Shown: positions 44,314-53,649, counted from the stretch's first letter. The stretch: DNA of 64,000 nucleotides from Bacteroidales bacterium (GCA_015061285.1 SUWW01000013.1:62001-126000), one strand, 5' to 3'. Notes: generated by a model not told the origin, from the sequence alone. Numbers and translations: made by a program.

Positions 44314-47052
44314 TCAATTCTTACCCAAATAGTATGAGTTGAAGAACTGTTTCCAGTTGTCGCCGAGTGTGCTAAGCAGCGCATTGCGAGCATTGTTGTC
44401 CGATATAGCATATATTTCGGGCAAAGCGGCATCGGTTATTTCGTTCCAGAACGAGCAATCGCGCAATGCATAGTAGTAGTTCATCGCTTCGGTCTTGTTG
44501 TCGAATCCTTGAATCATAATCACCACACGTCTGTCGGGCATAGTGGCGCACTGAATCTCGTAGTCGCGGAGGAGGAAGTGGTCGAAATTGTAATCGGCAA
44601 TGAGGTATTGCGCGCTGTTTTGAGCATCGGCATTTATCACACAAACCACGGTGTGAGTGGTGTCGGCACGATATTCGAAATTGAACTCTTGTTCTTCGGC
44701 ATGCGCCTCAGTTGTCGACCTCTCGCTTGCAAGTGGCGATTTGTAGCTTGAAGCGCGCACTGGATTTAGACCCTTGTCGAGCATAGCTATCAAGACGCGA
44801 GCCACAGAATCTTCTTGACCTCCCGAATAGTCGCGTGTGATGGTCTCGAGGTCGGAGCGGAAGCGCGACGTTTCGGCTTGTTTTGCATACGAGAGAGCTC
44901 TAACGAGCAGATATTTTGGTGTATATGTAGCGTTTTTCTCGTTTGCTATGGCATTGCTACTTATGCTTATGGCACTACCGAAGTTGCTGGTCAAATAGGC
45001 ATTATAGGCCGACTTATACATATTCTCTTTCTCGTCCAAGAGTTGCTTTTCGGAAGCAAAATAGCTGCTTGGACTTGAGAGATATTGGGCAAACGACGAA
45101 TCGGCATATTCGCGCTTGATGATCGAAGCCACCTCCTGAGCGCCAGCATTATCACCAGTCTTTTGTCGAGCGAAATAAAGTATAACAAGAGCATCGTAGC
45201 GATGTTCGCTCTTTGGGAAACGCTTGAGGAGCATATTCAGATAATATGCAGCCGACGGATAGTCGTGAATATTGTCGTAGAGTATGGTGCCAGCGTCGAA
45301 TAGTGCGTTGTCGGTCTCTTTTTGGCAAGCGGCTTGAGCGTCGTTGGTCAGAGGCAACCCCGCAAGGAGCGATTCTCGAGTGAAGGGCTGACCGTCGGCA
45401 GGTTGTGTTCCATAACTGTTAGCGCCAGCAGGATCCGTAGAAGTAGAGTCGGCAGAAGCTGCGGCATCGTCGGTGTCGGCAGTTGCAGGCATAGCCGACT
45501 GCTTATTAGCGCGGCGCCAGTTATCTTCATTTTTGCGTCGGCCCCATTTGCCGTTGAAAGCACTTTTGCCAGCAGAGACGCTCGTGTTGTTGTAGAAATA
45601 CCATTTCTGATTTGTGCCAGTAGCATTTGTTCCGCCACGCGTCAGCTGATAGTATTCGCTTTGCGACATAGCCATTAGAGCCTCTTGCTCGGCGAGAGCA
45701 GCTTCTTCGCGCGCACGAATCTCTTCTACTTGTTTGTCTAGCATAGCCTGAATGAATGCATCGCGGTCGGCAGTGTTCATGGTAGCAATGCGCATGAGCG
45801 AGTCGTTGCGTTCTATTATGCGCAAATCGTTGGCAAGGGGCTGAAGTGTGGCAGCGCGTTGCTCCGTTTCGTGCTTACGGAAGTTGTTGTCGTTGAGATA
45901 GAAAGCCGCGCTATCGAGAGCCGTAGAGGCTTCCAGATATTTAGGCACAGCTTGATAGATGTCGGCCGAAGCGAGGAACGAGAGTCCCTTCTGATTGTCG
46001 TTGTCGACCGAAGCGAGAATCGACGAGTTGTAGTTGCCGAGAGCAGCCGAAGTGTTGCCGCGGTTCTCCTCCATCTGTCCGAGAGCGTAATATATCTGGT
46101 CGAGGCGTTTTTTGTTTTTAGCATCGTTCACCATTCTGCGGAGTTTCTTCTCGGCAGCAGCAAGTTCTGTGGGCGTAGTGGCCACACTTGCAAGTTCCAT
46201 TTGCGCAGCAAAACCCATCTTTGGGTCGGAGTGTTGGCGCGACAAAGCAAGGAAGAGCGGTGCAGCTTCTGTTTTGTTGCCCACTTCGCGATAGAGTTGA
46301 GCGAGTATGTAGGTATATCGACGACGCGTAACGCGGTCGGGGGCTGTCTCAACGGCATTTTTCATGTGCGGAATAGCTTCGGCATATCTCTCTTCGAGAA
46401 TGAGTATGTTGGCAGAAGCAGCTTCGTATTCACCATAATATTTCATTGGAGCCATACCATCGAGGTCGTAGCTCTCGAGCGCCGAGTGTGCACTGGCGTA
46501 CTGACCAAGCTGCGCATACGCAATAGATTTCCATATCTTGCCTTCGTAGCTGCAGTCGCGTCCCTCATATTTACGCGACAAGTAGTCGAACACCTCCATA
46601 GCCTCATTCTCGGTATGTTTCACCACATTGGCTTTTCCTATAAGTAGATATGCTTCTGCTACATAAGGATTAAACTCTTCTTGAGCATAGAAACGTTTGT
46701 CGGCTTCGGACATCTCGGCTTTGCGAGCTGGCTTAACCGTGATGGAGTGCAGTTGTATGAGTTTGTGACCTTTCTTGAGCGCAGTCTCCATGTCGCCACT
46801 GCCAACTTTGGCTGCTTGAGCATCGGCAAACGTGTAGACTGGTAGTATGTGGCTATAATCGAATTCGTAGTCGTTGGTTATCTTTTCGGTGCCTTGGCGA
46901 AACGCCTCAACGCCATTGAAATAGACGTTGTAGTGCGAAGTAAGTTTCTGATAGTTACGGCTTAGCCATGTGTTGCGTTTGTTGGAGCACGATGCCAAAA
47001 TGAGCAAAATGGCAAAGATTGAGAGTGTATATATTGAACGTCGTTGATTCAT
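44314..47052 (-). CDS. sprE: SprE/PorW-like TPR lipoprotein of the type 9 secretion system
   Basis: The start chosen is the Met at 47052 (MNQRRSIYT), which gives a clean lipoprotein signal (LILASC, Cys21). The upstream in-frame Met at 47097 would overlap the promoter element at 47095. The text after the Cys, SNKRNTWLSRNYQKLTSHYN and VYFNGVEAFRQG, is the signature of SprE (Flavobacterium) and PorW (Porphyromonas). Many TPR-like helical repeats fill about 90-420. A charged Glu/Ala-rich stretch (about 455-490) and a low-complexity acidic linker follow, then further TPRs to the C-terminus (912 residues). The protein helps energise or assemble the type 9 translocon. This is independent support for reading the C-terminal tails in this window as type 9 signals. 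Confidence 0.85.
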   Translation of the reverse strand: MNQRRSIYTLSIFAILLILASCSNKRNTWLSRNYQKLTSHYNVYFNGVEAFRQGTEKITNDYEFDYSHILPVYTFADAQAAKVGSGDMETALKKGHKLIQLHSITVKPARKAEMSEADKRFYAQEEFNPYVAEAYLLIGKANVVKHTENEAMEVFDYLSRKYEGRDCSYEGKIWKSIAYAQLGQYASAHSALESYDLDGMAPMKYYGEYEAASANILILEERYAEAIPHMKNAVETAPDRVTRRRYTYILAQLYREVGNKTEAAPLFLALSRQHSDPKMGFAAQMELASVATTPTELAAAEKKLRRMVNDAKNKKRLDQIYYALGQMEENRGNTSAALGNYNSSILASVDNDNQKGLSFLASADIYQAVPKYLEASTALDSAAFYLNDNNFRKHETEQRAATLQPLANDLRIIERNDSLMRIATMNTADRDAFIQAMLDKQVEEIRAREEAALAEQEALMAMSQSEYYQLTRGGTNATGTNQKWYFYNNTSVSAGKSAFNGKWGRRKNEDNWRRANKQSAMPATADTDDAAASADSTSTDPAGANSYGTQPADGQPFTRESLLAGLPLTNDAQAACQKETDNALFDAGTILYDNIHDYPSAAYYLNMLLKRFPKSEHRYDALVILYFARQKTGDNAGAQEVASIIKREYADSSFAQYLSSPSSYFASEKQLLDEKENMYKSAYNAYLTSNFGSAISISSNAIANEKNATYTPKYLLVRALSYAKQAETSRFRSDLETITRDYSGGQEDSVARVLIAMLDKGLNPVRASSYKSPLASERSTTEAHAEEQEFNFEYRADTTHTVVCVINADAQNSAQYLIADYNFDHFLLRDYEIQCATMPDRRVVIMIQGFDNKTEAMNYYYALRDCSFWNEITDAALPEIYAISDNNARNALLSTLGDNWKQFFNSYYLGKN

Positions 47053-47094
47053 TTTCAAAATGTAGGTATACATATAGTTATGCACTACCAGTTG

Positions 47095-47102
47095 CAAAAG
47101 TA
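47095..47102 (-). promoter_or_regulatory. Bacteroidetes -7 element for sprE
   Basis: TACTTTTG followed by CAAC on the minus strand. Transcription would start downstream of the ATG at 47097, which supports 47052 as the real start. Confidence 0.5.
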
Positions 47103-47174
47103 TCGATATTTATCGTTTATACTCCGTGTTTTCGTTGTTGCACAAAATATTATTCAGAGTTTCTGCATAAATAC

Positions 47175-47210
47175 AAAAAGCGCCAAAGATGCATTCTACA
47201 TCTTCAGCGC
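47175..47210 (-). terminator. Intrinsic terminator of the metal locus
   Basis: On the minus strand GCGC-TG-AAGATG pairs with CATCTT-TG-GCGC, with two internal mismatches, then TTTTT. Confidence 0.75.
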
Positions 47211-47248
47211 CTTTGTTTTATTGGTTTATCATAACGATTTATGCTAGT

Positions 47249-47575
47249 CTACTTCTCTTTTATTATCACCGACTTGTAGCCAAGTTTCGTCACGGCTTCG
47301 CATAGCTTTTCGGAGGTGTTTTTGTCGTTGCGAAAAACTATGGTCACCGTCTTGTCGGCAAGCGACACTTTGAGATCTTTCACTCCCTTCTCGAAGGGTA
47401 TGTTCTTCTCGATTCGCTGCTTGCAGTTGTTGCAACTTATCTCCGAATGGAGCACCACGGTGGTAAGTTTCGAATCTTTTTTCTTCTCTTGCTCTTGCGC
47501 CTGCACGCCTATGGTTGTGGCGAGTGCAAGCATTATCATGGTGATAATTCTAATTACATTTTTCATAACATTCAT
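47249..47575 (-). CDS. Periplasmic heavy-metal-associated (HMA) protein
   Basis: The 108-residue protein has a signal peptide (LALATTIGVQAQ) and one HMA domain at about 38-106. The metal site is Cys48-Asn-Asn-Cys51 (SCNNC, where the usual Met is Ser), and the fold signature KDLKVSLADKTVTIVF follows. Such proteins carry copper or another soft metal. It starts 12 nt after the TonB receptor stop and ends at a terminator. The Met at residue 4 is an equally possible start. HMA proteins in this position beside an HYC_CC_PP protein and a receptor are a recurring Bacteroidetes arrangement. Confidence 0.85.
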   Translation of the reverse strand: MNVMKNVIRIITMIMLALATTIGVQAQEQEKKKDSKLTTVVLHSEISCNNCKQRIEKNIPFEKGVKDLKVSLADKTVTIVFRNDKNTSEKLCEAVTKLGYKSVIIKEK

Positions 47576-47587
47576 ATTTATTGTTAG

Positions 47588-49801
47588 TTAATCATCGTTT
47601 CTGTCGAGTGCAATGCGCATACCTATGTAGAATTTTCGGCTCATCAGTGGGCCCCACACAAGCGAACCATCGAAGTATTGTCCGAATGGGTCGTTGGCAG
47701 CAATGATAGGATTTTTTTGCATAAAGTTGCCAATGTTTTCGCAACCTACATACACGCTCCACACTCTAAACCATTTGGTTATCTGCGCGTTGTACATCTG
47801 ATAAGGAGCAAATGTGTTGTCGCGCTGATACTCTACTGGGTTTTCGGCTATGGTGGGTACACGTCCGCCGCCACTAAATTGCACATTTGCATCGAATTGC
47901 CACGTCTTGAGCGGCGTAGCATACGAAGCTGTGAGCAATCCTTTGTAACGGCTCACAAGCGGGCGTTGACGTAGCTCGCCGCCCAAGGTCTGTTTTGCGC
48001 TGTTCCAGCGCCACGCCGCCGTTAGTTCAAGGTTGCGCACAGGGCTATATTTAGCTTCAACCTGCACATTGTTGGCATACGAGCGAGCCCCACTGATACT
48101 TGCTTCCACCGTGCGTGCCGAAGCGTCGAGGTCGATAACCATCTGCTTGCCAAATGTGGTATAATAGTACTCGGCATTGAGGGTAAGTTCGTTATCCCAT
48201 AAGTATATATATTGCGTGACATTCACACCCATATTCCAAGCCTTCTCTTGTCCATAGAAATCGGCGACATGCCACTGTCGGGCACTCGAAAACAAGAAAT
48301 TGTTCTCAGCCAAGATGGCCGCAGTGCGATAGCCTTTACCAATGGCAGCGCGTATGGTGGTATGCTCCGTTGGCGCATAACGCAAATGCAATCGCGGGGT
48401 GACAAACAACTTGTAGTTATTGTTATGGTCGGCTCGCAAACCAGCGATAATCGTCAGCAGGTCGGATTTCTTTATGGTATACTGCGCAAAAGCACCTACC
48501 GAAACATCGTCGAGATGTGGCGTATATATAGTGCCTACATTTGCCTCTTCGTCGAGGAAATCGCCTTGCGAACTTATACCAGCATGCACCGCGTGCGACC
48601 ATTCGTCGGTCTCTATTTCGGTGTTGAATATGACATTCGCGTTGTAGCTATGCTGCGTGCCATCGTAGGTGCGAAGACCGAAAAACGACTTTTGTTTATG
48701 GTATATATAGCCCGTAGCGATGCCCAAGTTGGTATTCTCGGTGAATATGAACGCGTTTTTCATCCACGACTCCACGCGCTGTGTGCGGACGTTCACTCCA
48801 AACAAGTCGGCGCTTGGTGTTCGTCCACTAAAATCTACGTGTCCGCCTCGACGCTCTTCGTTGAGGGTCTTCACCGTGAAGAAGAAGTTGTAGCCACCAT
48901 CGGCAGTGCGATAGTGCCAACGGTTGAGGAGGTTTAGCTGACGCGTCTGTGGCTCGTCGCGAAATTTATCGTCGTTCTCGTCCATCGTCATCAAGTCGTT
49001 GGAGGCATTCACCATTATCGAAGTCGACAACCGTTCGTTGAGTCTCATAGCCACATTGGCATTGCCTTCCACTCTGCCGTTTGAAGCAGCAAAGACGTTA
49101 GCCGAGAGCCATTCGGTAGTTGTAGGCTTTTTGTATTCAATATTTATCTGACCAGTAAAAGCTTCATAGCCATTCACCACAGTGCCAACGCCCTTCGACA
49201 CCTGAATGCCGTCCATCCAAGGGCCAGGCACATAACTTAGGCCATAGGGCGCAGCCAATCCGCGCAGATTGGGCACATTCTCTACAAGCATCTGCACGTA
49301 GCGCCCCGACAAACCGAGCATCTGAATGGTACGCGCTCCCGTAGCAGCATCGGCATAATTTACGTCGACAGATGCATTGGTCTCGAAACTCTCGCCAAGG
49401 TTGCAGCAGGCAGCTTTGCAGAGTTCTGCGCTATTTATATCTATGGTGGTTATTGGATTCAATCGATTGACGCTACTGCCAGAACGTCGGCCGCTCACCG
49501 TCACCTCATCCATAACTATAGGACGAAGACGAAAGAGTATGTCGGTTGACGCGTTAACGTCGATAGTGTCGGGCTGAAAACCCACACACGACGTCGACAA
49601 TAGGTGCGCTCCATTGGGCTGCTCTGTTTCAAAGCGTCCATCGATGTCGGTTACTGCTCCACGCATAGTGCCCACCCAAAGCACGTATGCACCAGCTATT
49701 GGCTCGTTGTTCTCTGCCGACACAACGCGCCCCGTGATGTTGCCTGCCATAGCTATCGCCGACAACATGAGTATGTATGATAATATTATTATGCGAATCA
49801 T
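47588..49801 (-). CDS. TonB-dependent receptor of a metal locus
   Basis: The start at 49801 gives a signal peptide (ILMLSAIAMA) and 737 residues; the in-frame ATG at 49882 adds a 27-residue leader without signal character. A carboxypeptidase-regulatory-like domain (about 20-95, NITGRVVSAENNEPIAGAYVL) precedes the plug (GARTIQMLGLSGRYVQMLVE, VNGYEAFTGQINIEYKKP). A barrel follows, ending KFYIGMRIALDRNDD. The length is that of a classical siderophore/metal receptor, shorter than SusC. Placement between an HYC_CC_PP protein and an HMA protein indicates metal, perhaps copper or a metal complex, as cargo. The plug contains a Cys-Cys pair (CKAACCNLG). Confidence 0.85.
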   Translation of the reverse strand: MIRIIILSYILMLSAIAMAGNITGRVVSAENNEPIAGAYVLWVGTMRGAVTDIDGRFETEQPNGAHLLSTSCVGFQPDTIDVNASTDILFRLRPIVMDEVTVSGRRSGSSVNRLNPITTIDINSAELCKAACCNLGESFETNASVDVNYADAATGARTIQMLGLSGRYVQMLVENVPNLRGLAAPYGLSYVPGPWMDGIQVSKGVGTVVNGYEAFTGQINIEYKKPTTTEWLSANVFAASNGRVEGNANVAMRLNERLSTSIMVNASNDLMTMDENDDKFRDEPQTRQLNLLNRWHYRTADGGYNFFFTVKTLNEERRGGHVDFSGRTPSADLFGVNVRTQRVESWMKNAFIFTENTNLGIATGYIYHKQKSFFGLRTYDGTQHSYNANVIFNTEIETDEWSHAVHAGISSQGDFLDEEANVGTIYTPHLDDVSVGAFAQYTIKKSDLLTIIAGLRADHNNNYKLFVTPRLHLRYAPTEHTTIRAAIGKGYRTAAILAENNFLFSSARQWHVADFYGQEKAWNMGVNVTQYIYLWDNELTLNAEYYYTTFGKQMVIDLDASARTVEASISGARSYANNVQVEAKYSPVRNLELTAAWRWNSAKQTLGGELRQRPLVSRYKGLLTASYATPLKTWQFDANVQFSGGGRVPTIAENPVEYQRDNTFAPYQMYNAQITKWFRVWSVYVGCENIGNFMQKNPIIAANDPFGQYFDGSLVWGPLMSRKFYIGMRIALDRNDD

Positions 49802-49903
49802 TTTTTTTCTCTGTTGATATATATGTACGTATGTACGACGCTCCACCGAACCGCTATTAGCAATCGGTCGATTCGGTGACAAATGACAAGTTATCGTCTC
49901 GGT

Positions 49904-50344
49904 CTAACAGAGAAAAATGCAGATAAAAGCCAACCAACTATTGTGATGACTTGGGCTAAACTTGAAGTTATATTGCGCTCTGCTTGGCTGCGAAAGTGTT
50001 GGCCGATGCTGCGAGAAGAGGAAACGTGCGACAACAGCCGCACATTTTTGACAAATATGAATAGTGCTGCGCGAAGTGTAGCTGCTCGTCTCGGCACCAA
50101 TGCTCATAGTTTGACAGCATGCCTCGTCGATGCTATTCGTTCCGTTTTCCGACTCTTCGGGGCAACATGAATCGCAAGCTAAACTCTTGTTGGCAATGAC
50201 AAGGCACGACTTCACTACTCCAGATTTGCCACACGAATGCAACATAACATGTGCTCCTGCCGATGCCGTCATAACAGCCATCAACAGCAACATACATATT
50301 ACTCTATGCGCAAATGGGATTATATTCCTACGAGGGAAAATCAT
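49904..50344 (-). CDS. HYC_CC_PP family small secreted metal-locus protein
   Basis: The protein has the spaced Cys signature of the family: HSCG (His36, Cys38, Gly39), a Cys at 47, CDSCC (57-61) and DEACC (76-77). The usual Tyr of HYC is Ser. An N-terminal hydrophobic segment (ICMLLLMAVMTASAGA) acts as signal. Two starts are possible: 50344, or the Met at residue 18 (50293). The promoter -7 element at 50353-50360 leaves almost no leader for 50344, so 50293 may be correct. It opens the operon with the TonB receptor and HMA protein. The biochemical role of the family is not known; metal handling is inferred from context. Confidence 0.75.
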   Translation of the reverse strand: MIFPRRNIIPFAHRVICMLLLMAVMTASAGAHVMLHSCGKSGVVKSCLVIANKSLACDSCCPEESENGTNSIDEACCQTMSIGAETSSYTSRSTIHICQKCAAVVARFLFSQHRPTLSQPSRAQYNFKFSPSHHNSWLAFICIFLC

Positions 50345-50352
50345 ATCGAGGA

Positions 50353-50360
50353 CAAAGATA
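50353..50360 (-). promoter_or_regulatory. Bacteroidetes -7 element for the metal locus
   Basis: TATCTTTG followed by TCC on the minus strand is a perfect TAnnTTTG match. It lies just after the terminator of the upstream gene. Confidence 0.5.
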
Positions 50361-50372
50361 TATCACTACAAC

Positions 50373-50444
50373 AAAAAAATGGCGACCACATTGCTGCAGT
50401 CGCCATACTTATTACTTATTATGACAATGGGGCATGCCCCATTG
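50373..50444 (-). terminator. Palindrome-plus-terminator element, copy D
   Basis: In minus orientation CAATGGGGCATGCCCCATTG (50425-50444) is followed by an ATGGCGAC/GTCGCCAT hairpin (50379-50406) and a run of seven T. Spacer text ATAATAAGTAATAAGT matches copy A. It follows the stop of the beta-helix gene by 17 nt. Confidence 0.88.
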
Positions 50445-50461
50445 TTTACTTATATCAATTA

Positions 50462-53400
50462 CTATCTCCGTTTTAGCCAGACAAACGAGCCTGCATTTAG
50501 GCCAGCTACATTTTGTTTGCCTTCGAGTTTTACGGATTTAGCCACACGTTTCACAGCGCCTTTGCTATCTACACTAAACACTTCGTACTTACCAGGCTCT
50601 ACGTTCACATTAGCATCGCCGGTGTGTTGCGCGCAAATAAGCATTCCGTTTTCGCCTTGCAGCACGTAGCAAGCTTCGCCTTCCACAGGCGACATCGACA
50701 CAACGGCTTGCGCAAGGTTTTTATCAATATTTATATTACAGATAGAGCCGCCGCCCATAAGTATGTATCGTGCATATTGCGGATACTGCTGCGAGAAGAA
50801 CGCCACGGCTTTATCGGGATATGCCTTGCGGTATTCGCTAACGGCTTTGAACGCCTCTTCGCCTGTGGTCTTGCCCACTTTCACCTTGCGCGTCCATTGG
50901 CGCGGTGCAAGGTTTTTGCCAGCTTCGGGAGCCCAAAGTCCTTTGGTGTTGTAGTGCCAATAGCGAATATCAATAATATCTACAACATTGCTCAATTCGG
51001 CATCGGCAAGTATTGCGTCTTGAGCATCTTTGGTGCAAGCAAGAGCCACAAGCACGTTGCGCCCCGTTTCGCGCTGCCACTCGTCGATGGTCTCGAGCCA
51101 GAAGCGCACAAACTTGGTCGGACCCGTATATTCGGCACTCAGCGAATGAATCACATTGGGGCAATCTTTAGTTTGGTCGAGGCACATACGTATGTATGCA
51201 CGATGCATAGCACGCAAGTCGGCATTCTCGATATTGTAGAATTGCTCAGCCATGAACACACGTTTGTCGCCAGCAAACGGCACAGGTTCGGGGAAGAACG
51301 GATAGGTATTGTTGATATTATTCACCGGGCGCCAAGGGCAATCTACCCAGTGAGCACCAGCTTCAAGAATGTTGTGTTGGAAATAGTGTTGCACATACAA
51401 CACACCACCATTTCCTGCCGAAGCAGTCGCATACTGACGTAAGCGATTCCAATACCAATTATTGGGCTTTGTGAGGTCATATTTACTTAGTCCGTCCCAA
51501 GCAATGCCTTGACCGCTGCGAGCAAAAGGCTGCTCGTAGAAAGGAGCCCACACATCGCCATCGGCACGACGAACACGCTCATGGTCGGTGCGACGCAAAT
51601 CGTACCATAGTCCATAATTATGATCGAGCATGGCATAGCCATTAGCTTTCATATATGCAGCCACCGAATCGATGCGATCGGTCCAAGCCGTTCCCTCGCG
51701 ACCTGGCACAAAACGCGTGATGGCAGGTTTGGCGTATGGAATGAAGTTATCCTTCACACGTCCCGACCACCAAGGTATGTCGTAGCGATTGCCCACGATT
51801 AGCGCGCCATCGCAGGTGAGATAGCCATTCTCTACAGCAAACTTATGCATGACGATAGGAACTGACTTTGCGGGCTTAGTCAAAGCATCGATATTTTTTA
51901 TACTTACGATAGATGTCGATGCAGCACATTTAGCCGAATCGATCCACATCTGCATAGTTACGCGCGGCTTAGTGAGCGACTCTTGCGCAAGTTTGTAGGC
52001 TTGCTCTACGGTAGGCGAACTCGTTGCTTCGCCACCCATAAACAAGATGCGACCATCGCGTTCTATGCCACGACGTTTCAATTGATCGTAGAAGAGTGAG
52101 CGTGGGTTGACATGGTCGTTGCTACTTGTCCACTCGGCATTGCCAGTGAGCGTTCCCCAGCAGCCATGCCCCGAATTGCGATTGTCGGCATCGGGCGAAT
52201 AGATACGTATGGTAGATGCTGTGCTTTGCCAAACCATACTATTTGCCGCATTCCAGCCTGTGCCGAATTGGAATTGCTCGAGATTGCAAAGATTGAGGTC
52301 GTCGCCATCAATATTTACAATATCGAAAAGTAGTCCAGCAGCCCACGAACCCGTAGAGCCACTGAAACCATTCGTTTCTACGGCATCGCACATCACGAAG
52401 GCGTTAGGACCGGCAGCACAATAGCCCGCCGAGAAGTCGTGAATGCCTTCATACGACACACAACGCTGAAAAAGGCACTGTTCGCCACGCGTCAGAAACG
52501 TCTGACGACGCCAACCGCCAATTTCGGAAACAGGTTTTTCCGAGATGCAATCCTCTACAGTGACACGTTGCACATTTTTCTGAATATTTACAGCCGAACC
52601 AGCCAAGTGTTGAAAACGCACATAACGAATCCAACAATCGCGAGCATTGTTGAGCCAAACGCCGTCCCAGCAGTGGTCTTCGTCCTTACTATTCCAAGTG
52701 TTCACATAGCTATCAATAGTGATATTCTCGACGCCACATTCTACTAAAGCACCACTGGCTTGTTTGGCATAAATATATGCACCGCCATACTCCTGCGTGA
52801 TGGCAGTAGTGATAGGAGCATCAATCCATATAGAGTCGGGACTCACTTTGACGATTGTTCTATTCCAAGTAATATCAATGTCGGTAGCCTTCCAGCCAGT
52901 GTAATCGAGGCCGCCACCGAAATCGTTCATACCAAGATGTTCGATCCACTCGTCGGTGCAAGGGCGAACTATACGAATAGCCTGACCAACTTTGAAATCA
53001 GAAGCATTGTCGAGTGGAATGCCCAACGAGCCAGCAGCCACATTGCCATCAATATACACATCATTGGAAGCAGGCAATTCATATTTACCTTCTATGTATA
53101 TGGCGCCGCCACGGTCGTAGCCCATTTTTCGCAACACCGTGGCATCGCGATCTTCACCACGAAGCGTAACGCCCGAAGTGGTTATGCGCAGAGGTTGCGA
53201 TATTTCATACGTACCCTTTGTGAGAATCACCGCACCACGTCGGCCATCAGCATCAGCAGGCTGAGCCGACACGTAATCGATAGCCCGTTGAATGCGCTCG
53301 TAGCTATCACCTTGCGCAGGTTCTACATACACCAAAGCCTTCACATCGGGTATGTCGCACTCCGACGCTCGATAGCCACACGCGCTATAATCCATAGGTA

Positions 53401-53488
53401 TGTATACCTGCTTGGGCGGTTTGCTTGCAGCTTGTGCCATTGCGGCAATTGCCACAAACATAACTATACTTATAAAGCTCTGTTTCAT
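50462..53488 (-). CDS. Large secreted beta-helix protein with a DUF6298-like second half, pectin locus
   Basis: The signal peptide ends near residue 20 (AAMAQA). Residues about 55-440 form a right-handed beta-helix: GAVILTKGTYEISQPLRITT, SGVTLRGEDRDATVL, VENITIDSYVN, CWIRYVRFQHLAGSAVNI, then ETNGFSGSTGSWAAGLLFD. About 480-930 look like a TIM-barrel-type domain: YAMLDHNYGLWYDLRRTDHERVR near 650, VIHSLSAEYTGP near 805 whose Glu could be catalytic, and VVDIIDIRYWHY near 875. A small sandwich closes the protein. I believe this is the DUF6298 architecture of Bacteroidetes, but I have no activity to give it. It is last of the pectin locus, 161 nt after PL1. Confidence 0.65.
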   Translation of the reverse strand: MKQSFISIVMFVAIAAMAQAASKPPKQVYIPMDYSACGYRASECDIPDVKALVYVEPAQGDSYERIQRAIDYVSAQPADADGRRGAVILTKGTYEISQPLRITTSGVTLRGEDRDATVLRKMGYDRGGAIYIEGKYELPASNDVYIDGNVAAGSLGIPLDNASDFKVGQAIRIVRPCTDEWIEHLGMNDFGGGLDYTGWKATDIDITWNRTIVKVSPDSIWIDAPITTAITQEYGGAYIYAKQASGALVECGVENITIDSYVNTWNSKDEDHCWDGVWLNNARDCWIRYVRFQHLAGSAVNIQKNVQRVTVEDCISEKPVSEIGGWRRQTFLTRGEQCLFQRCVSYEGIHDFSAGYCAAGPNAFVMCDAVETNGFSGSTGSWAAGLLFDIVNIDGDDLNLCNLEQFQFGTGWNAANSMVWQSTASTIRIYSPDADNRNSGHGCWGTLTGNAEWTSSNDHVNPRSLFYDQLKRRGIERDGRILFMGGEATSSPTVEQAYKLAQESLTKPRVTMQMWIDSAKCAASTSIVSIKNIDALTKPAKSVPIVMHKFAVENGYLTCDGALIVGNRYDIPWWSGRVKDNFIPYAKPAITRFVPGREGTAWTDRIDSVAAYMKANGYAMLDHNYGLWYDLRRTDHERVRRADGDVWAPFYEQPFARSGQGIAWDGLSKYDLTKPNNWYWNRLRQYATASAGNGGVLYVQHYFQHNILEAGAHWVDCPWRPVNNINNTYPFFPEPVPFAGDKRVFMAEQFYNIENADLRAMHRAYIRMCLDQTKDCPNVIHSLSAEYTGPTKFVRFWLETIDEWQRETGRNVLVALACTKDAQDAILADAELSNVVDIIDIRYWHYNTKGLWAPEAGKNLAPRQWTRKVKVGKTTGEEAFKAVSEYRKAYPDKAVAFFSQQYPQYARYILMGGGSICNINIDKNLAQAVVSMSPVEGEACYVLQGENGMLICAQHTGDANVNVEPGKYEVFSVDSKGAVKRVAKSVKLEGKQNVAGLNAGSFVWLKRR

Positions 53489-53562
53489 AATGATAATATA
53501 CTTATATAATCAAAAAAAAGGAGGTCAGATATCACATCTAACCTTCCCCTATTGTGTGTACA

Positions 53563-53614
53563 ACCATGGGCGTTTTGATGAAAATCCTCCAAATATGTGC
53601 ACGTCGCCCATGGT
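53563..53614. repeat. 10-bp inverted repeat between PL1 and the beta-helix gene
   Basis: ACCATGGGCG (53563-53572) and CGCCCATGGT (53605-53614) are perfect reverse complements around a 32-nt loop. No T-run follows on the minus strand, so this is more likely an operator, RNA processing site or RNA-stabilising hairpin than a terminator. Confidence 0.6.
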
Positions 53615-53649
53615 ACCATAACTATTTTGGTACAATTATAATACTTTTT

